A DNA stretch of 64,000 nucleotides from Phoebastria nigripes. Taxonomy: Eukaryota; Chordata; Aves; Procellariiformes; Diomedeidae. Positions within the stretch are counted from its first letter, which is position 1. Each line of letters starts with the position of its first letter. A program made the translations under genes and the position numbers. The notes below the pieces were generated by a model that saw nothing but the letters and a program-made list of their open reading frames with translations, made no database searches and was not told the DNA's origin. The DNA is taken from positions 518,960 through 582,959 of the forward strand of contig JAYKAV010000289.1 in the NCBI GenBank assembly GCA_035582835.1, written 5' to 3'. This document shows positions 1 through 11,800 of this stretch, in pieces.

Positions 1-412
1 AGCACGTGAATACATAATTATAAAAAAAAGTATAATAAAAGCTAACTTTTCAACCAAGTTTTTGGTTCTGCTTACAAACATGAAAATACTTTTGCAAAAT
101 AGCATACACATTAACTTGAAAAAACAATTAAGAAATAAATTTCTATTATCAAAACTATCACAATTCAAAATTTTAAACTCAAGTTCTACCTTTTTAATTA
201 TACACAATTAAACAAGAAACCCCGATACATCTTCAAATTTTTTATCGTACACAAATACCCCTTACCTAATCAAGTCAGAGCACAAGTATATCTTGGCGGA
301 GTTTAAAGAGAGTGAGAACTACTACTGAGTGCTTACTTTACTAAATATTTTTATTTTTGAAAGTTACATTTTAATTTCTGCTAAAACATTTTAAAAGTTT
401 GTTAATGTTTAC
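1..412 (-). other. SET: SET intron 2, partial
   Basis: AT-rich sequence with no ORF, beginning at the GTAAAC donor of coding exon 2. No further SET exon is recognisable. Confidence 0.8.
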
Positions 413-470
413 CTGTCTATTTCATTCTGTACTTCATCAATGTGTTCAATTGCTTCCTGTTGCTCTTTTT
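413..470 (-). CDS. SET: SET coding exon 2
   Basis: This 58-nt exon has acceptor TTTTTCAG at 471-472 and donor GTAAAC at 411-412. It encodes EKEQQEAIEHIDEVQNEID plus two bases of the next codon. This is the start of the long backbone helix through which SET dimerises. The third coding exon is outside the window, so 1-412 is intron. Confidence 0.93.
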
Positions 471-1971
471 CTGAAAAACAAATGAAAACACATCAAAATC
501 TCTTTCATTCTCAAGTCTGACAAATCACCTGGCGTTTTCACTTAAGACCTTTTCTAGTGATCTACTTTAGAAGTATGCAAATATTTCTATTAAATGTCAT
601 AAGTGTTAGTAGGCCTTAAAGCTTCAGCTACTTCCAGGGTGTACTACAGCTGAAGTGCAGAAGAGTTTGACAAAACAGCACTCAGAGCGAGTTTACCCCT
701 AGAAATCACAGCTCACATTGCCCTACACAGTTTTACAAGTCAACTTAAATGATATGTCAATCATGACAGATTAATAACAATTTAATTAAAAAGTTGTAAG
801 CCATATTTACTAAGACCAACACATTTGAAGGAACGTTAAATGATTTAGCGAGGACAGAACTATCAATAGAAATAGCATAACTGGGAACGCGCCACCTTCT
901 AAAAACCGAGAAGAACGTTCGAAAGGACGGTTACAAGCAAAAAAGGCTTCGAAGTCGCCGTCCGGCAGGTATTTTCTAATCGGAACTTCCCCTCGACAAA
1001 GCCTGGCAGCGGTCTGGGTTACAGGAGGACTGTTTACCTATCGCGCTGGGAGATGAATGAACGGCAGCGGGAAGTCGCTGGAGCAGTGCAGCACGCTCAC
1101 TCCTCCCCCGTTAAGTTTCCCGCACGGCTCAGCCCGCGTTAGGGGACAGCTCTCCCCGCTCCCCAGCTGCGCGGGCGGACGCGCTGCCCGCTCCCCACGA
1201 CGGAGGGGCGGCCGGCTACGGAAAGCACGTGTGTGACCGGAGCTCGCAGCGGGCGCGGCACCGCGGGGCGCGACGGCAGACTTGATGGAAGGAGGAAGGA
1301 TAGCACTGCGCCCTTCCCGCGGCGGCGGCCGGGAGGAAACCCACGGCGCGGCGACCTTTAAAAATCCCGGAGCTGCCGCGATCGCACGTGGGGACGGCGC
1401 GGGCGGCTCCATCGCTGCGCCGCCCGAGCACCGCGTGGCTCCCCGGGCGGGCAGGCCCCAGCAGCGGCGGCGCAGCCGGCGCCGCTCCATCCCCGCGCGG
1501 CGGGGCAGCACCACGCGGCCGCGGCGGCGCCGAGACCAGGAGGCGGCGAAGCATCATGGCGGCGGCGGAGCACAATGAGGCTCCGCGGATGCTGCTCCGG
1601 GAGGTGGGGCGGGGGGGGTCCCGCTGCTCCGCCAAGGCCGCAGCGCCCCCCGCCCGGCCCCGCCTGCGCCCGTGGGGAAGGAGGCCGGGCCGGGGAGCGG
1701 AGACAAAAGGGCGCTAACATGGCCTCCTCCTGCTGCTGCTGGGGCCTGCACATCCGCCCGGCCGACCCCGCGCTCTTCCCGCCTCCGGCCCGGCCGCGGC
1801 CCGTGTGGCTGGGGAAAATGGCGGTCGGTGCGGCGCGGTGCGAGGAGGAGGCCGCGGCAGCTGCCGCCATTCCCTTCCCGCCCCCGGCGCGGCCTCACCT
1901 GAGGTCTCGTCGGCCCCATCGTGGTTGGAGTTCAGCTCCTTCTTACTGACTTTGGCCGCCGGCGCCGACAT
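413..1971 (-). CDS. SET: SET nuclear proto-oncogene (TAF-I beta form), 5' part of the coding region
   Basis: SET is a NAP-family histone chaperone, a subunit of the INHAT complex and an inhibitor of PP2A; it acts mainly in the nucleus. Two coding exons are visible, 1899-1971 and 413-470, joined across an intron at 471-1898. The protein starts MSAPAAKVSKKELNSNHDG and continues through EKEQQEAIEHIDEVQNEID, which I recognise as the N-terminus of SET isoform 2 and the start of its dimerisation helix. Splice sites are canonical (donor GTGAGG, acceptor TTTTTCAG, donor GTAAAC) and phases agree (1, then 2). Introns exclude a processed pseudogene. The earmuff domain and acidic tail must lie left of position 1. 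The TAF-I alpha first exon was not found. Recognition is by protein similarity from memory. Confidence 0.93.
471..1898 (-). other. SET: SET intron 1
   Basis: The half nearest exon 1 is CpG-rich (to about 1030) and the rest is AT-rich. It contains ATGGCGGC-type motifs, for example around 1556, that resemble YY1 sites. No additional SET exon was recognised. Confidence 0.75.
1899..1971 (-). CDS. SET: SET coding exon 1 (start codon exon)
   Basis: The minus-strand ATG is at 1969-1971 and encodes 24 residues plus one base, ending ACC TCA G before donor GTGAGG. The lysine-rich start (KVSKKEL) matches the beta form of SET. It lies inside a CpG island, and the 5'UTR runs to higher coordinates. Confidence 0.93.
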
Positions 1972-2247
1972 GTTGGTGGCTGCGGAGCGGAGCGCGGAGG
2001 GAGGGGGGCTGTAACGGGACTGAGCGGAGGGGGGGGCCGGGCACAGACTCCTCCTGCTGCTGCTGCTGCCACCGCCGCTCTGGCTCCCTCCGCCACCGGG
2101 GCGCTCCCGCCTCCTCCGCCCGGACCTGGGGCTCCCGGATAACAGGGGGCGGCAGCGGCGCTCGCACTGCCTCACGCTCTCCACAGCCAGAATCACCACC
2201 ACCGCCGCCTCCTCCTGCTGCTGCTGGCGAGGGGCGGGCAGCGCGGC

Positions 2248-2413
2248 GCGCATGCGCAGCTACCCCCCCTCCGGGGCACAGGGGGGACATTGGCCGCAGC
2301 GCGCAGGCGCACCAAGCCCCCCTCCCGAGCGCTGGGCAGCGGGCGCCAGAACGCGCAGGCGCGCTTTGCTCCCCTCCTCGAGAGAGGGTGAGCGCACGGC
2401 TCCGCGCAGGCGC
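2248..2413. promoter_or_regulatory. cluster of four NRF1-like sites
   Basis: GCGCATGCGCA is at 2248-2258, GCGCAGGCGCA at 2301-2311, CGCGCAGGCGCG at 2352-2363 and GCGCAGGCGC at 2404-2413. The first matches the palindromic NRF1 consensus and the others differ at the centre. They sit just upstream of the probable SET transcription start. Confidence 0.6.
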
Positions 2414-2551
2414 CGACACCGCCTCCTCGCCGCGGGCGGCCCGCGCGCAGCCGCAGAGAGGCCGCTCGCCAGCCCCGCCCCCGCCGACCACCCCACGCTG
2501 GGCGCCCATTGGCCGCGCCTTGAGCCCTCGGAGGGAGCGGGGGGCGGGCCT

Positions 2552-2649
2552 CGGCGCGGAGACACAGAGGACGGCGCGAGAGGCGGGAGAAGGGCGGGGG
2601 GGNCGGCGCGGAGACACAGAGGACGGCGCGAGAGGCGAGAGTAGGGCGG
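2552..2649. repeat. two-copy tandem repeat, 52-bp period
   Basis: The block starting CGGCGCGGAGACACAGAGGA occurs at 2552 and again at 2604 with few differences. A single N at 2603 lies exactly at the junction. Confidence 0.85.
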
Positions 2650-2659
2650 CGGCGCGCGC

Positions 2660-2700
2660 AGGTGTGCGTGTGGGGGGGCGCGCATGCGTGCGCGCGCCGC
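2660..2700. repeat. alternating purine-pyrimidine GC/GT tract
   Basis: GCGCGCG, GTGTGCGTGTG and GCGCGCATGCGTGCGCGCG runs are separated by a G7 run. This is low-complexity sequence with potential for non-B DNA. Confidence 0.6.
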
Positions 2701-2830
2701 AGCCCTTGCCCGGCGCACGTGGCCGCGCGCCCGCTGAGGGGGAGCCGCGCTCGAGGCTCGCGCGTCCCCTCAGGGCCGCCCCCGCCCTGTGTGGAGACGC
2801 GGTCAGTGGCAGAGTCGATCCCTCTCCTGG

Positions 2831-5800
2831 CGTGGGGGGTGGCCAGGGTCCCCCAGGGGAAATGGGGGGGAGGGGTGGCATTTGAGACCACTGATCCCCA
2901 AGTGAGCCCAAAACGGCCGCTGTCCCGAGTCGTCCCGCTGCCTGAGGTGGCCCCTCTGGACCAGCCCCAGAACCTCCTGTGCCTGGAGAGGCTGCGTGAG
3001 GTGAGGTCGCGTTTCCACCCTGTCTTGCTCAGGGGGACGTGGCGACCCCCATCTCGCTGCACTGCCTCCCGTAGCTGGAACATGACCCAAAGAAATAACT
3101 TAAGACGTTAACATTTTAAGGGCACAGAGGCCCTGTCAGTCACATCCAGCCCACTCAATGTGGGAGCACAACTCCAGAAGGTCATTGAGCCCAGCTGTCT
3201 GCCAGCACACCTGCCACTGCAGCAAGAGCAAGCAGACTTTAAATAACCCTTTTTGTCCCTTTCCTGTCCACCTGTCATGGAAGAGCTCATTGCAGCTTCA
3301 CAGCTACAGCTAACTCTGTTTCGCTCTTAAAGTAACAGCCAAGCCACTCTTTTCTATCAAAATATGCAGCATATCATTCACAGATGAATATTACGATACA
3401 GATCAGGCTAAGAAACAAGTACAGCTTTGATGAAGTAGGAACTTGCCTTTTGTGTTTGCTTTCCAGTCACACAATACTATCATATTCTCCCTGCTTGTTT
3501 CCTTTTTGTCTCCTCTTCAAGTTGCCCTTCCAATGGACTTAATTCAACAAGGCCTGGATTAGTTCCTGCCTCCTCAGAGGTCTTACTATAGTTTTCTGAT
3601 TCCTGCTCCCACCTGTTGCTTCCAAATCCCAATTGCTTTTTCTTTTGTATTCCCAGCTGTCACTTCCCACCAGCTATGCCCTTGCCTCCATTGCCACCCA
3701 CAACTGCTGCGGCATGTCCACAATTTGTATTGTGCTTCCCTGTGCAAACAGCAGGCAAGAGGAGCTGCCACCCGTTAGTCCTCTGCTTTCACGTACAGCA
3801 ATGAGCTCTCTCAACTGCTGGGCGCAAAAGGTAAGCAAAGCATTGCAACTCTATAAGTGCAAGATTATCGAATCCTTCCCAAGAGGGATGTCTTAAGGCC
3901 TTCCTGAGGCCCACCACAGTGAGATAACTTCTCTCATAGTCTGTCTGCGTCTCCCAAGATCAGTTAATATGGATATCTTCACATTCAGACAAGGTAAACT
4001 CATGTGTGTGGCTTGGTTTTCTTCCTTCTGTTTCCCTTGAGTCTCTTTACTATGCAGTTGTATCTGCTTGGTTTTTTTCCCTCCTCTTCTCACCTGTAAT
4101 TTACTATTATATTGTCTTTCTCTAGATTAGCCTTTGAAGGTCCACAATTTGAAAATACATGCCATGTGTTTGAAAGCCAGTTCCAAGCAGGAACATGATG
4201 ATCCAAACGGCATCTGCCTGCTCCCTACTAGAATCCCTTGTTTAGTCTATAAATTACTAGGTATTCTTGAAGTACATGATTAAGGTGTTCCGCTGATGTA
4301 TCTAAAGTCAAGTAATCGTGAATTTTAACTGCTGTACTGTTAAAAACATTTCCACGATCTGTTTATCCTACCTTAAGACTAGCTATTATACAAGAAAAGA
4401 CAGTATATATTAATTATATATATTAATAGAACCACTTTTTAAATAATTTTGAGACACAAAATACAAACCTATGCTTTCATGCGAAAAGAGAAAGCAAAGA
4501 GTTCAGGTTTTTTTGGAGGAAGTAGTGTTCTTTCACATAGTTACTTTCCTTTTTTTGCTTGCTTTCTTTAATTTAGTGCTGGTGATGTGCTGTTCCCAGC
4601 TTCCTAATAAACCCTTTGTCTTAACTCTTCCTCAGTTCTCTTCCTGTTAGAAAAGTTATGTTAACATCAATACTTCTTCAATTATACATCCTTTCACTCC
4701 AACTAACCAGGTACAATTGCTTTAACAGCCTGTATTTTCTGTTTTTTGAAAGAGAGCCTCACTTATATAGTTCAACTGCGGTCTAACTTCTGGGTACGTT
4801 TCATAAAAGGTCTCAGAACAACAGGTGCTTACATGCTTCTGGGGCTTGGCTCAAAGAATTTGACAACAATCCACAGAATGATGCCCTCTCTGCACTCTCC
4901 TCCTTGCTTTATAGAGAAATGAAGTAGTAAAACTTAGCCACTGACTTAGAATAGTTGTTGAGCCCTAGGAAGGATGAAAGCAGAGCACCTCCAGCGGCTT
5001 TTGCAGCTGAATTGATTTACTGTTTGTTCTTGCTGCATTGTTAACATGTACGCTCAGGAGGAACATGACTCAAATATTTGTGAAGAGGCAAGGAGCAGCA
5101 CAACTCTCAACTCAGTCTGAAGCTGCTCCTCTGTGCAGGTATCCCAAACCCCATGTAGTTTCATTACAAAGGAAGGAAAATGGTATCTAGGTGGTATAAA
5201 GCCTTGTTGTTACCTGAGTTACATGCTGTTACACAAGATTTTCAGAAATGCCATGTGATGCTTAGACCTAATATGTAACTGTGTTTCATATCCCTGAGAC
5301 TATAACAAAAAATAATAAATACTTACAGGTTTAATTGATAAATATTCAGTTACCTGCCTTCACTTCTTTCTAATGTTTTTCATTTTCTGTAACTAACCTC
5401 TAAGGCAGTTTCAGTCCTTGAATAACTGTTGAGGGGTTAAAATGTACAGTTATAATCCTATGATATAGGGGGGGGTGTGAAGGTATTTAGAGAAGATGCT
5501 GTCCTCCTCTCATCTTCTTGTAAGACCTTTCTCAGCTCTGATTACATCAAATACAATAGAACAGTAACATTTTTTCATCAACTATACTGTCCGAGTAGCT
5601 ATGCTGCCTATATCACAAATAGCTCTTTCCCCTCCGTATTACAGAGTTAGCGTTCCTGCTTTTGTTTGAACTTCAGGTTGCACAGTTCAAGTTGCAAATC
5701 TATACTGTATGTGGCATCTTTCAAACTCAGTGCATGAGTACTCTGGTGTTGACAAATGAGGGAGTCAGATCTTTGCAGCCTTCTGGATGGCAATGACTTT

Positions 5801-8800
5801 GTCAGACGAATGAAGAAAATTTGTGTTAGTTTTCCTTTATGCATATTTGGATATATGGGGGGTTTGGCAGCAGCTGATAATGATTAATGGCCTTACAGTT
5901 TACAAAGAGTGTAGCAGTAACTGCACGTTTTTCTCAAGAATTGAATAAACAGAGCTTCTTCATAAAGATAATCTCATATTCGCTCCTTGATGTAAAAGTT
6001 CAGATCTCCCAATATTTCTTTCCTTAGTTAGGTATGTTACTACAAGACAGAGACATAATTGGTAATCACGCTTAGTTTCTGGAATGTCAAGTCAGCTATA
6101 AATTTTAAATACGAACCCCTGATTTCGCAAGTGAAATCAGAAAACGTGCTAAATCCTCTCAAATACAATGTAATGATGTGTGAAAAAGAAAGAAGAGTAC
6201 ATTTCCTTCTAAATATTTCTGCAATGCAAAATGGGCATACATAAAATCATGCAAGTCAATATAAATAATAGCAACTTACGTTTTTATAGCCTTCCATCCC
6301 AAAGAATCTCACAGCCTTTACAGAAATTATTGTAGAGAAATATAAAACAAGGATCATTTTACCACTGCTGAAATGCAACCAACTGCTTAACAATTGTACA
6401 TCTATGCTGGGAGCCTGGTCTTCTGCAAAGAACTTGCAGACTTGGGCTCTGTATTAGGAACAAAGATTCCCCCTTGGAGTGCAAGACAAAATTTTTTAGA
6501 GTATATGAAAGCTTTTAAATTACTGACTACACCAGGGAGTTCAAGGCTGTGCAACATCTCAAGCATGCATAAGCTTGCACTTGATAGTAAAGTCTGACTG
6601 GCGTATCAGTGCTTACTCTAAGCAGCAGGCAGAGATGCACCGGCTGGTTTGCTGCGTGTAATCAGTTTGACAGCCCCCAGGAACTGCCGAGTCTCCATGA
6701 CCCTAGAAAGACAGTTTGGCACATATATTAAACAGTCAAATACCTCCCTTCCAACTGTTTATCCATCTCCACCAGTCATAGACCTTCCCAGTCGAGCACT
6801 CACATTAGAATTGAATGGTTAGATAATGACGGAAGAATCTTCCACGTGTCCTCACAGTTGTTGCAGTTTAAACCCTCGGATGAAAATATTTCTGGGCTGA
6901 TAAATGCTTTTGAAGCAGGATGGTGGTTCAGTAACACAGACAACAGGGAGTGACTAATAGTATGTAGTTGAATAAATCCAGTGATTCTATTTGGATATTT
7001 TTTTTTTTAATTTTTGGTAAAGTTCCCATTAGACATAGTTGCTAAACCTGATTTTTATTTCTTCCTTTACCAACATTTTTAACTTACCAGAGCACTTGCT
7101 TGTAATATATGAAGAGCTGGATGGTCATGTAACACTTGTGCTCATTCCCAGATACTAGAGACAAAGAGGCAGTCAAAATATTCTTAAAAATCTTAAATGA
7201 AATTCAAAGTCTATGAAACCTAAGACACTTCTGTGAGACATAAGCTTTTCAGATATGTGGGTGCTTAAGAATGTTTTGCTCATATTTTTCACATAAGGTG
7301 TAGAGTTGTGAATTTTGTAGGGAACTGAACTGATCTGTGCCTTCCAGAATATTAAGGGAAGTTATTTATTGGAAAATTCTCTTGAAGTTACATTCTGCAT
7401 TGTGAAGTTAAGAGTCCCTGCCCAAAGAGATATTTGATTGGAGGAGTTTCCTGCCCTTCTTGACTTTCATTCAGATTTTATATGTCAGACATTGATGTTG
7501 TCCTGTTCCCTGGCTTAGATGGAGCCCTGTGGCTGTTAACTACCGATCAACTGTGCCAGCAGACACATATATAGATGCTGTTATAAATCCAGCACTACTG
7601 AATTGCAGTTTCTAAAAGCAAAAATGTTTAAATATGAACTTGTCCAGATGTGCTACTACCACTTCCAGATGTGAACATCCATCTCCTCTTGCCTGAGGAG
7701 TTCACAGTCCAAGATGGGATCTGAAATGTAGAAAAGTTTTGCTTGAAGACACGTATTGGCATATGCAAACATGTCTCTTCACTATCTGCAACACCTGCAG
7801 GGTGTTACAAGGACAGATATTTAGATTTCATTGATGCATTCACACCAGTGGATGTTCAAAAGCTATCTGTAGGGATACACAATTATTAGTTTTGCAGGAC
7901 AGTATTAGAGCCAATCCATCCTGCACTGAGGCAATGGAAGACTTCAGCCAAGCTTAATACAGCTACAGTTTCACAGAAAATGTCTGAAAAACAAGATGTT
8001 TATTTGGAATCATCTGGTGATTAAATGATGTATGTTGTGGTTGGCTTTGTATTTATGTTTGAGGCTTTATTTTACTACATACGCTCCCCCGTAATGAAAG
8101 CTCTAAACAGAAGTTGCTGGAAAAACTGACCACTTACAAGTAGTATTCCTAGGTAGAACGATCAATCACAAATAAAGACATTTTCAAACTGGAATGCTGC
8201 AGTATTTATACTGGGAGTTATTCTGGAATAGCTGTGCCAACCAAATTTTTATGTAGAAGGCCCTGAAATAATTCACAGGGGAAGTAGCTATGAGTCTTCA
8301 ATTTCCTTCAGTGGTGCTCTGTCTGAAGAAAGGCTGTAATTTCATCACAGCTAGGGCAGAAGCTCTAGTGGTAGACAGAGTCTTTCTAATGAGACACAAT
8401 GGATATGGATAAAAATTCATGGAAGTTACAGTATTATAAATTTATATGAATGCTGAATTGAAGTTTTAGGATGACTAAGCAGTAGGGGTAGAGCACTGTT
8501 GAGGACTAGGAAAAACTATACTTGTTCTTCTGTGGGTTCTCCTGCAAGAAGACTTTCAGATGATCCTCTCGCTCTTCTCCACCTATGGGAAAATTAAGAG
8601 GGAGCCAACTTTTCTACAAAGAGAATTTATAAATGTTTGCTTTCCAGGATTTTAACTCTGGCCAATTACTGAAACTCTTATTTATCATCTCCTGAGTCCT
8701 ACAGCAGGAAAACTCTTGCTGAATCCTAAACAAAGTTGAGTAACACTTCAAGATTTGATCCCTCAGGAATAGCAGTAGAGACTAAAATTTTATACTATGT

Positions 8801-11800
8801 GTATTCCATCCATTGTCTTGTTACCAAGTGGCAGCTGTTTCTGTGGGAATCATTAAAAACTTCCCTTGTTATGTAGAGCACTGTTGATATTTGAACTCTC
8901 AGGGGGAGTAACCTCTGTTTCTATCCAGAAAATATCAGATTAAAATAAACACATGCAACATTGCTCAGTGAAGAGCGAGTACGTTATTTACAATTCTGCA
9001 GTTTCAAGTTGGCGTTATTCAAACATTTGCAGTGCGTCTTGAGTCTTGTGTAGGAGTATAGTGACAGAAAAGGTGAAACAAAAAAGAGGAAAATATGTAG
9101 GGATCTGTCATATACAGTTTTTGCTGTAATAATACATTGTACACATTATTCTTTTCATCTGAGAATGTCAAAGCTCATTAAAAAAAATCTAGTTAAATAT
9201 AAAAAGCTCTGTGAGGAAAGTAATTCTTTTATTGGTAGGTTAACTGAATGCCAGAGTTATTCAGAGTTATTCCTCATTAGAGCTGGAGACAGAACTCAGG
9301 AATAGAACTAGTCTCCAACTTCAGCTACATAAAATGCTGCACGAGTTGCCAACAATGAAGATCTGCAAGTGGAATTTGGTTAATTGTGTCAGTCTGTAGG
9401 AACGCTTATTATTTTTTGGTATTACAATAGCTCTGAGAGTCCTGAGAGTTCTGCGACTGTGATCCCTTTGCGCAAGGTGCTATCTGAACACAAAGCAAAG
9501 AGGTGGTTCTGGCTTGGAAGAATGTAAAGTCTTTCAGGACATAGTTTGACAAACTCTTTTTTTGGTAGAAGTTCCTACTTACACATTCCCCACCACACAT
9601 TCCTCCCTTCTTCCCCTTCACACTGTCCCTGAATTGTGCCAGTGCAGTTTTTTTTTGTGTAGCCCCATGTTAAATTGAATCAGGAAACTGATTTCAATTA
9701 GAAATAGCCCCCATAAAAAAAATTTATTTTTAACTCAGACTAGTACTCTGATCTGGTTCCCTGGTGCAGATGCATGAACAAGTTACAAGAAGGAGGGTCC
9801 CTTGAAGGCAGGAATGAACAATGAAGGGTAACGAACATGTTGCGTTACTTAGAAGATGTGTTTGTCAAACTGTGCCCTTAACTTAGCCTAACCATGTCAA
9901 GGTTGGAATTGTAACTGGTATGAAAAAACAGCAATTTTTTTTTTTTTTTTAAGTTTTGTTTAAATTAACACAAGCAAGTGGAATATATCAATAAACAAAA
10001 TAGCACATCTGCCACCTCAGGTGATACTGTAGAAGTTTTCAGAGTAGAATTTGAGATCATTGACAAAAAGTCATCCTTCCCCTTTTGGATTCAAAAATAA
10101 CGTCTCTCAGAAACACACAAAGGAAATAACCTTTAAACTCCATGTTTGGTTTTGCACTGGTATGACTGGAAAATAATTTCATCTGCCTTTACAAGGAGGG
10201 TGTGTGTGTGTAAAAAAAAAAGTAGAGACCATTTCCCTCCCACCACAGTCGTACATCTATTATCTGACTCACCACTTCTGGGATTCCTTCTGGCAGCACT
10301 GGTTTTATTGCACTGAAAATTCAAGCATGTGAAAATATTCCCTATTTTCAGGTTACTTTGTTCACTGTTTCGTTCAGGTCAGTGTTCCTTCCTTTCGAGG
10401 TTTGGAACTAAACATTCAGAAAGTGCTGGATATTGCTGTACTTAAGCCTTGTGAGAAGGACCAGCACAGTGGAAAGGAAGGGGGAGGGAAGAGAAGGGAG
10501 AAATGAAAGGGGAGGAGAGTCCATATCTGAAGAGAGACTCCAGACTAGAGAAATTTTACTGACATCCATTCAGTATCCAGCAGGGTCTCCTTCAAGGGCT
10601 TTTACTGAGATCCAAAGGCCCTTGCAATTCACAGAGGCATTTACATGCAACGTTGCCCTCTGGGAGCTAAGGTATAACTGTACTCCTGGATAATAATAAC
10701 AAAGAATACTACCAGACTCCTATTGAAATGTCAACCAGGCACTACTGTTGTGGAGAGTAACAAAGAGATGCTAATATAATTAATTATGAAGCCTCAGTAC
10801 CCTCATTAACACATCTTTAGTGCCTAGATCTTTGAAAATCAGCTGTATAAAGTGACTGTCAGAGTTAATTCCTTATAAATTGCCTCCTGTCACATCCCAG
10901 CACTGCAGCAAGTTCTCTCAGGCCTTGCTGATGCTAAGAAATGCAGGGGTTTTTTTTTAGTACCGATGCAGTTATACTGGTGTTATTAAAGGTATAAGCT
11001 GTTGCATAAGCAGGAGTTTGTCGGGTTAGAATAGAGCAAAATAAAAATGCCTTTAGTCAACCCAACTTCCACAATTGATAGCATAAATAGGAAAAGTTTG
11101 AATCAATTAAATGGAAAATTAAGGACAAAAGAAAAACAGGAATGAAAGGTGTCACATAATTTGGCATTAAAATGTTTCTGGACCTTTTTTTAAATTTGAG
11201 GATCGCAGCCAGTTTATAGCTCTCCCTCCTCCTACTGCCTTTACGAGAGCATTTCAGCTCCAGGCCTCATTCCAGTGCATCCTCCCTCCCCACCACTCCC
11301 GCTTACAAATATATATTTCAATAGACTTAGGCTACATGGAGTTCCAAAACCAGCATGTAATTGGTGCAATTGTCTTTTACACTTCGCCACAGAGAGCCAC
11401 ATTCATGCCTTCTTAAGCCCTGTTTTGTCATGTTTTCACTCTTTTTTTTTTTTAAAGTTAGACTGGCGTCAGTACTTGTGTTGGGAACCCTACATGCACA
11501 CTAAAGAAAAAAGTTACACAAGCCGGCTATATTGGTGGTTCATTCTGTTATTTCTGAGTATCAGACTACTATACTGTCATTCTCCTAAAAGATAAAGGTG
11601 CCATCTTACAGAGGCGATAAAAAGAAGGTGATCATTACAAATCACTTGGCATTTTCTGCAGCAGTTGAAACACTCACACTGACATATCCAATTTGTCTAT
11701 ACAAGATATTCCGCTTCCCTTAATCTTCCATGTGCTTTTGAGAAGATGATAATCTTTCTGCAGTGCATAATTTTGTAAAGTTACCTCTGTGTGTGTTTGT

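Larger units (their letters stand above)
1030..2830. promoter_or_regulatory. SET: SET CpG island and promoter
   Basis: About 1.8 kb of very GC- and CpG-rich sequence spans SET coding exon 1 and extends upstream. Seen here: two CCAAT boxes in the minus orientation (ATTGG at 2508-2512 and 2289-2293), GC boxes near 2474, and a cluster of GCGCA(T/G)GCGC motifs at 2248-2413. There is no TATA box. Transcription of SET toward lower coordinates probably starts between about 2000 and 2300; this is inferred, not measured. Confidence 0.8.

Noticed and set aside
1556..1717. Plus-strand ORF MAAAEHNEAPRMLLRE in the SET CpG island as a divergent gene
   Set aside because: No recognisable family, GC-rich frame bias in every frame, and ATGGCGGC is better explained as a YY1-type motif.
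1714..3083. Long minus-strand ORFs (up to 322 codons) in the SET promoter
   Set aside because: They are GC-rich frames without stops in a CpG island. They read through the SET 5'UTR and promoter, contain N, and lack any conserved motif.
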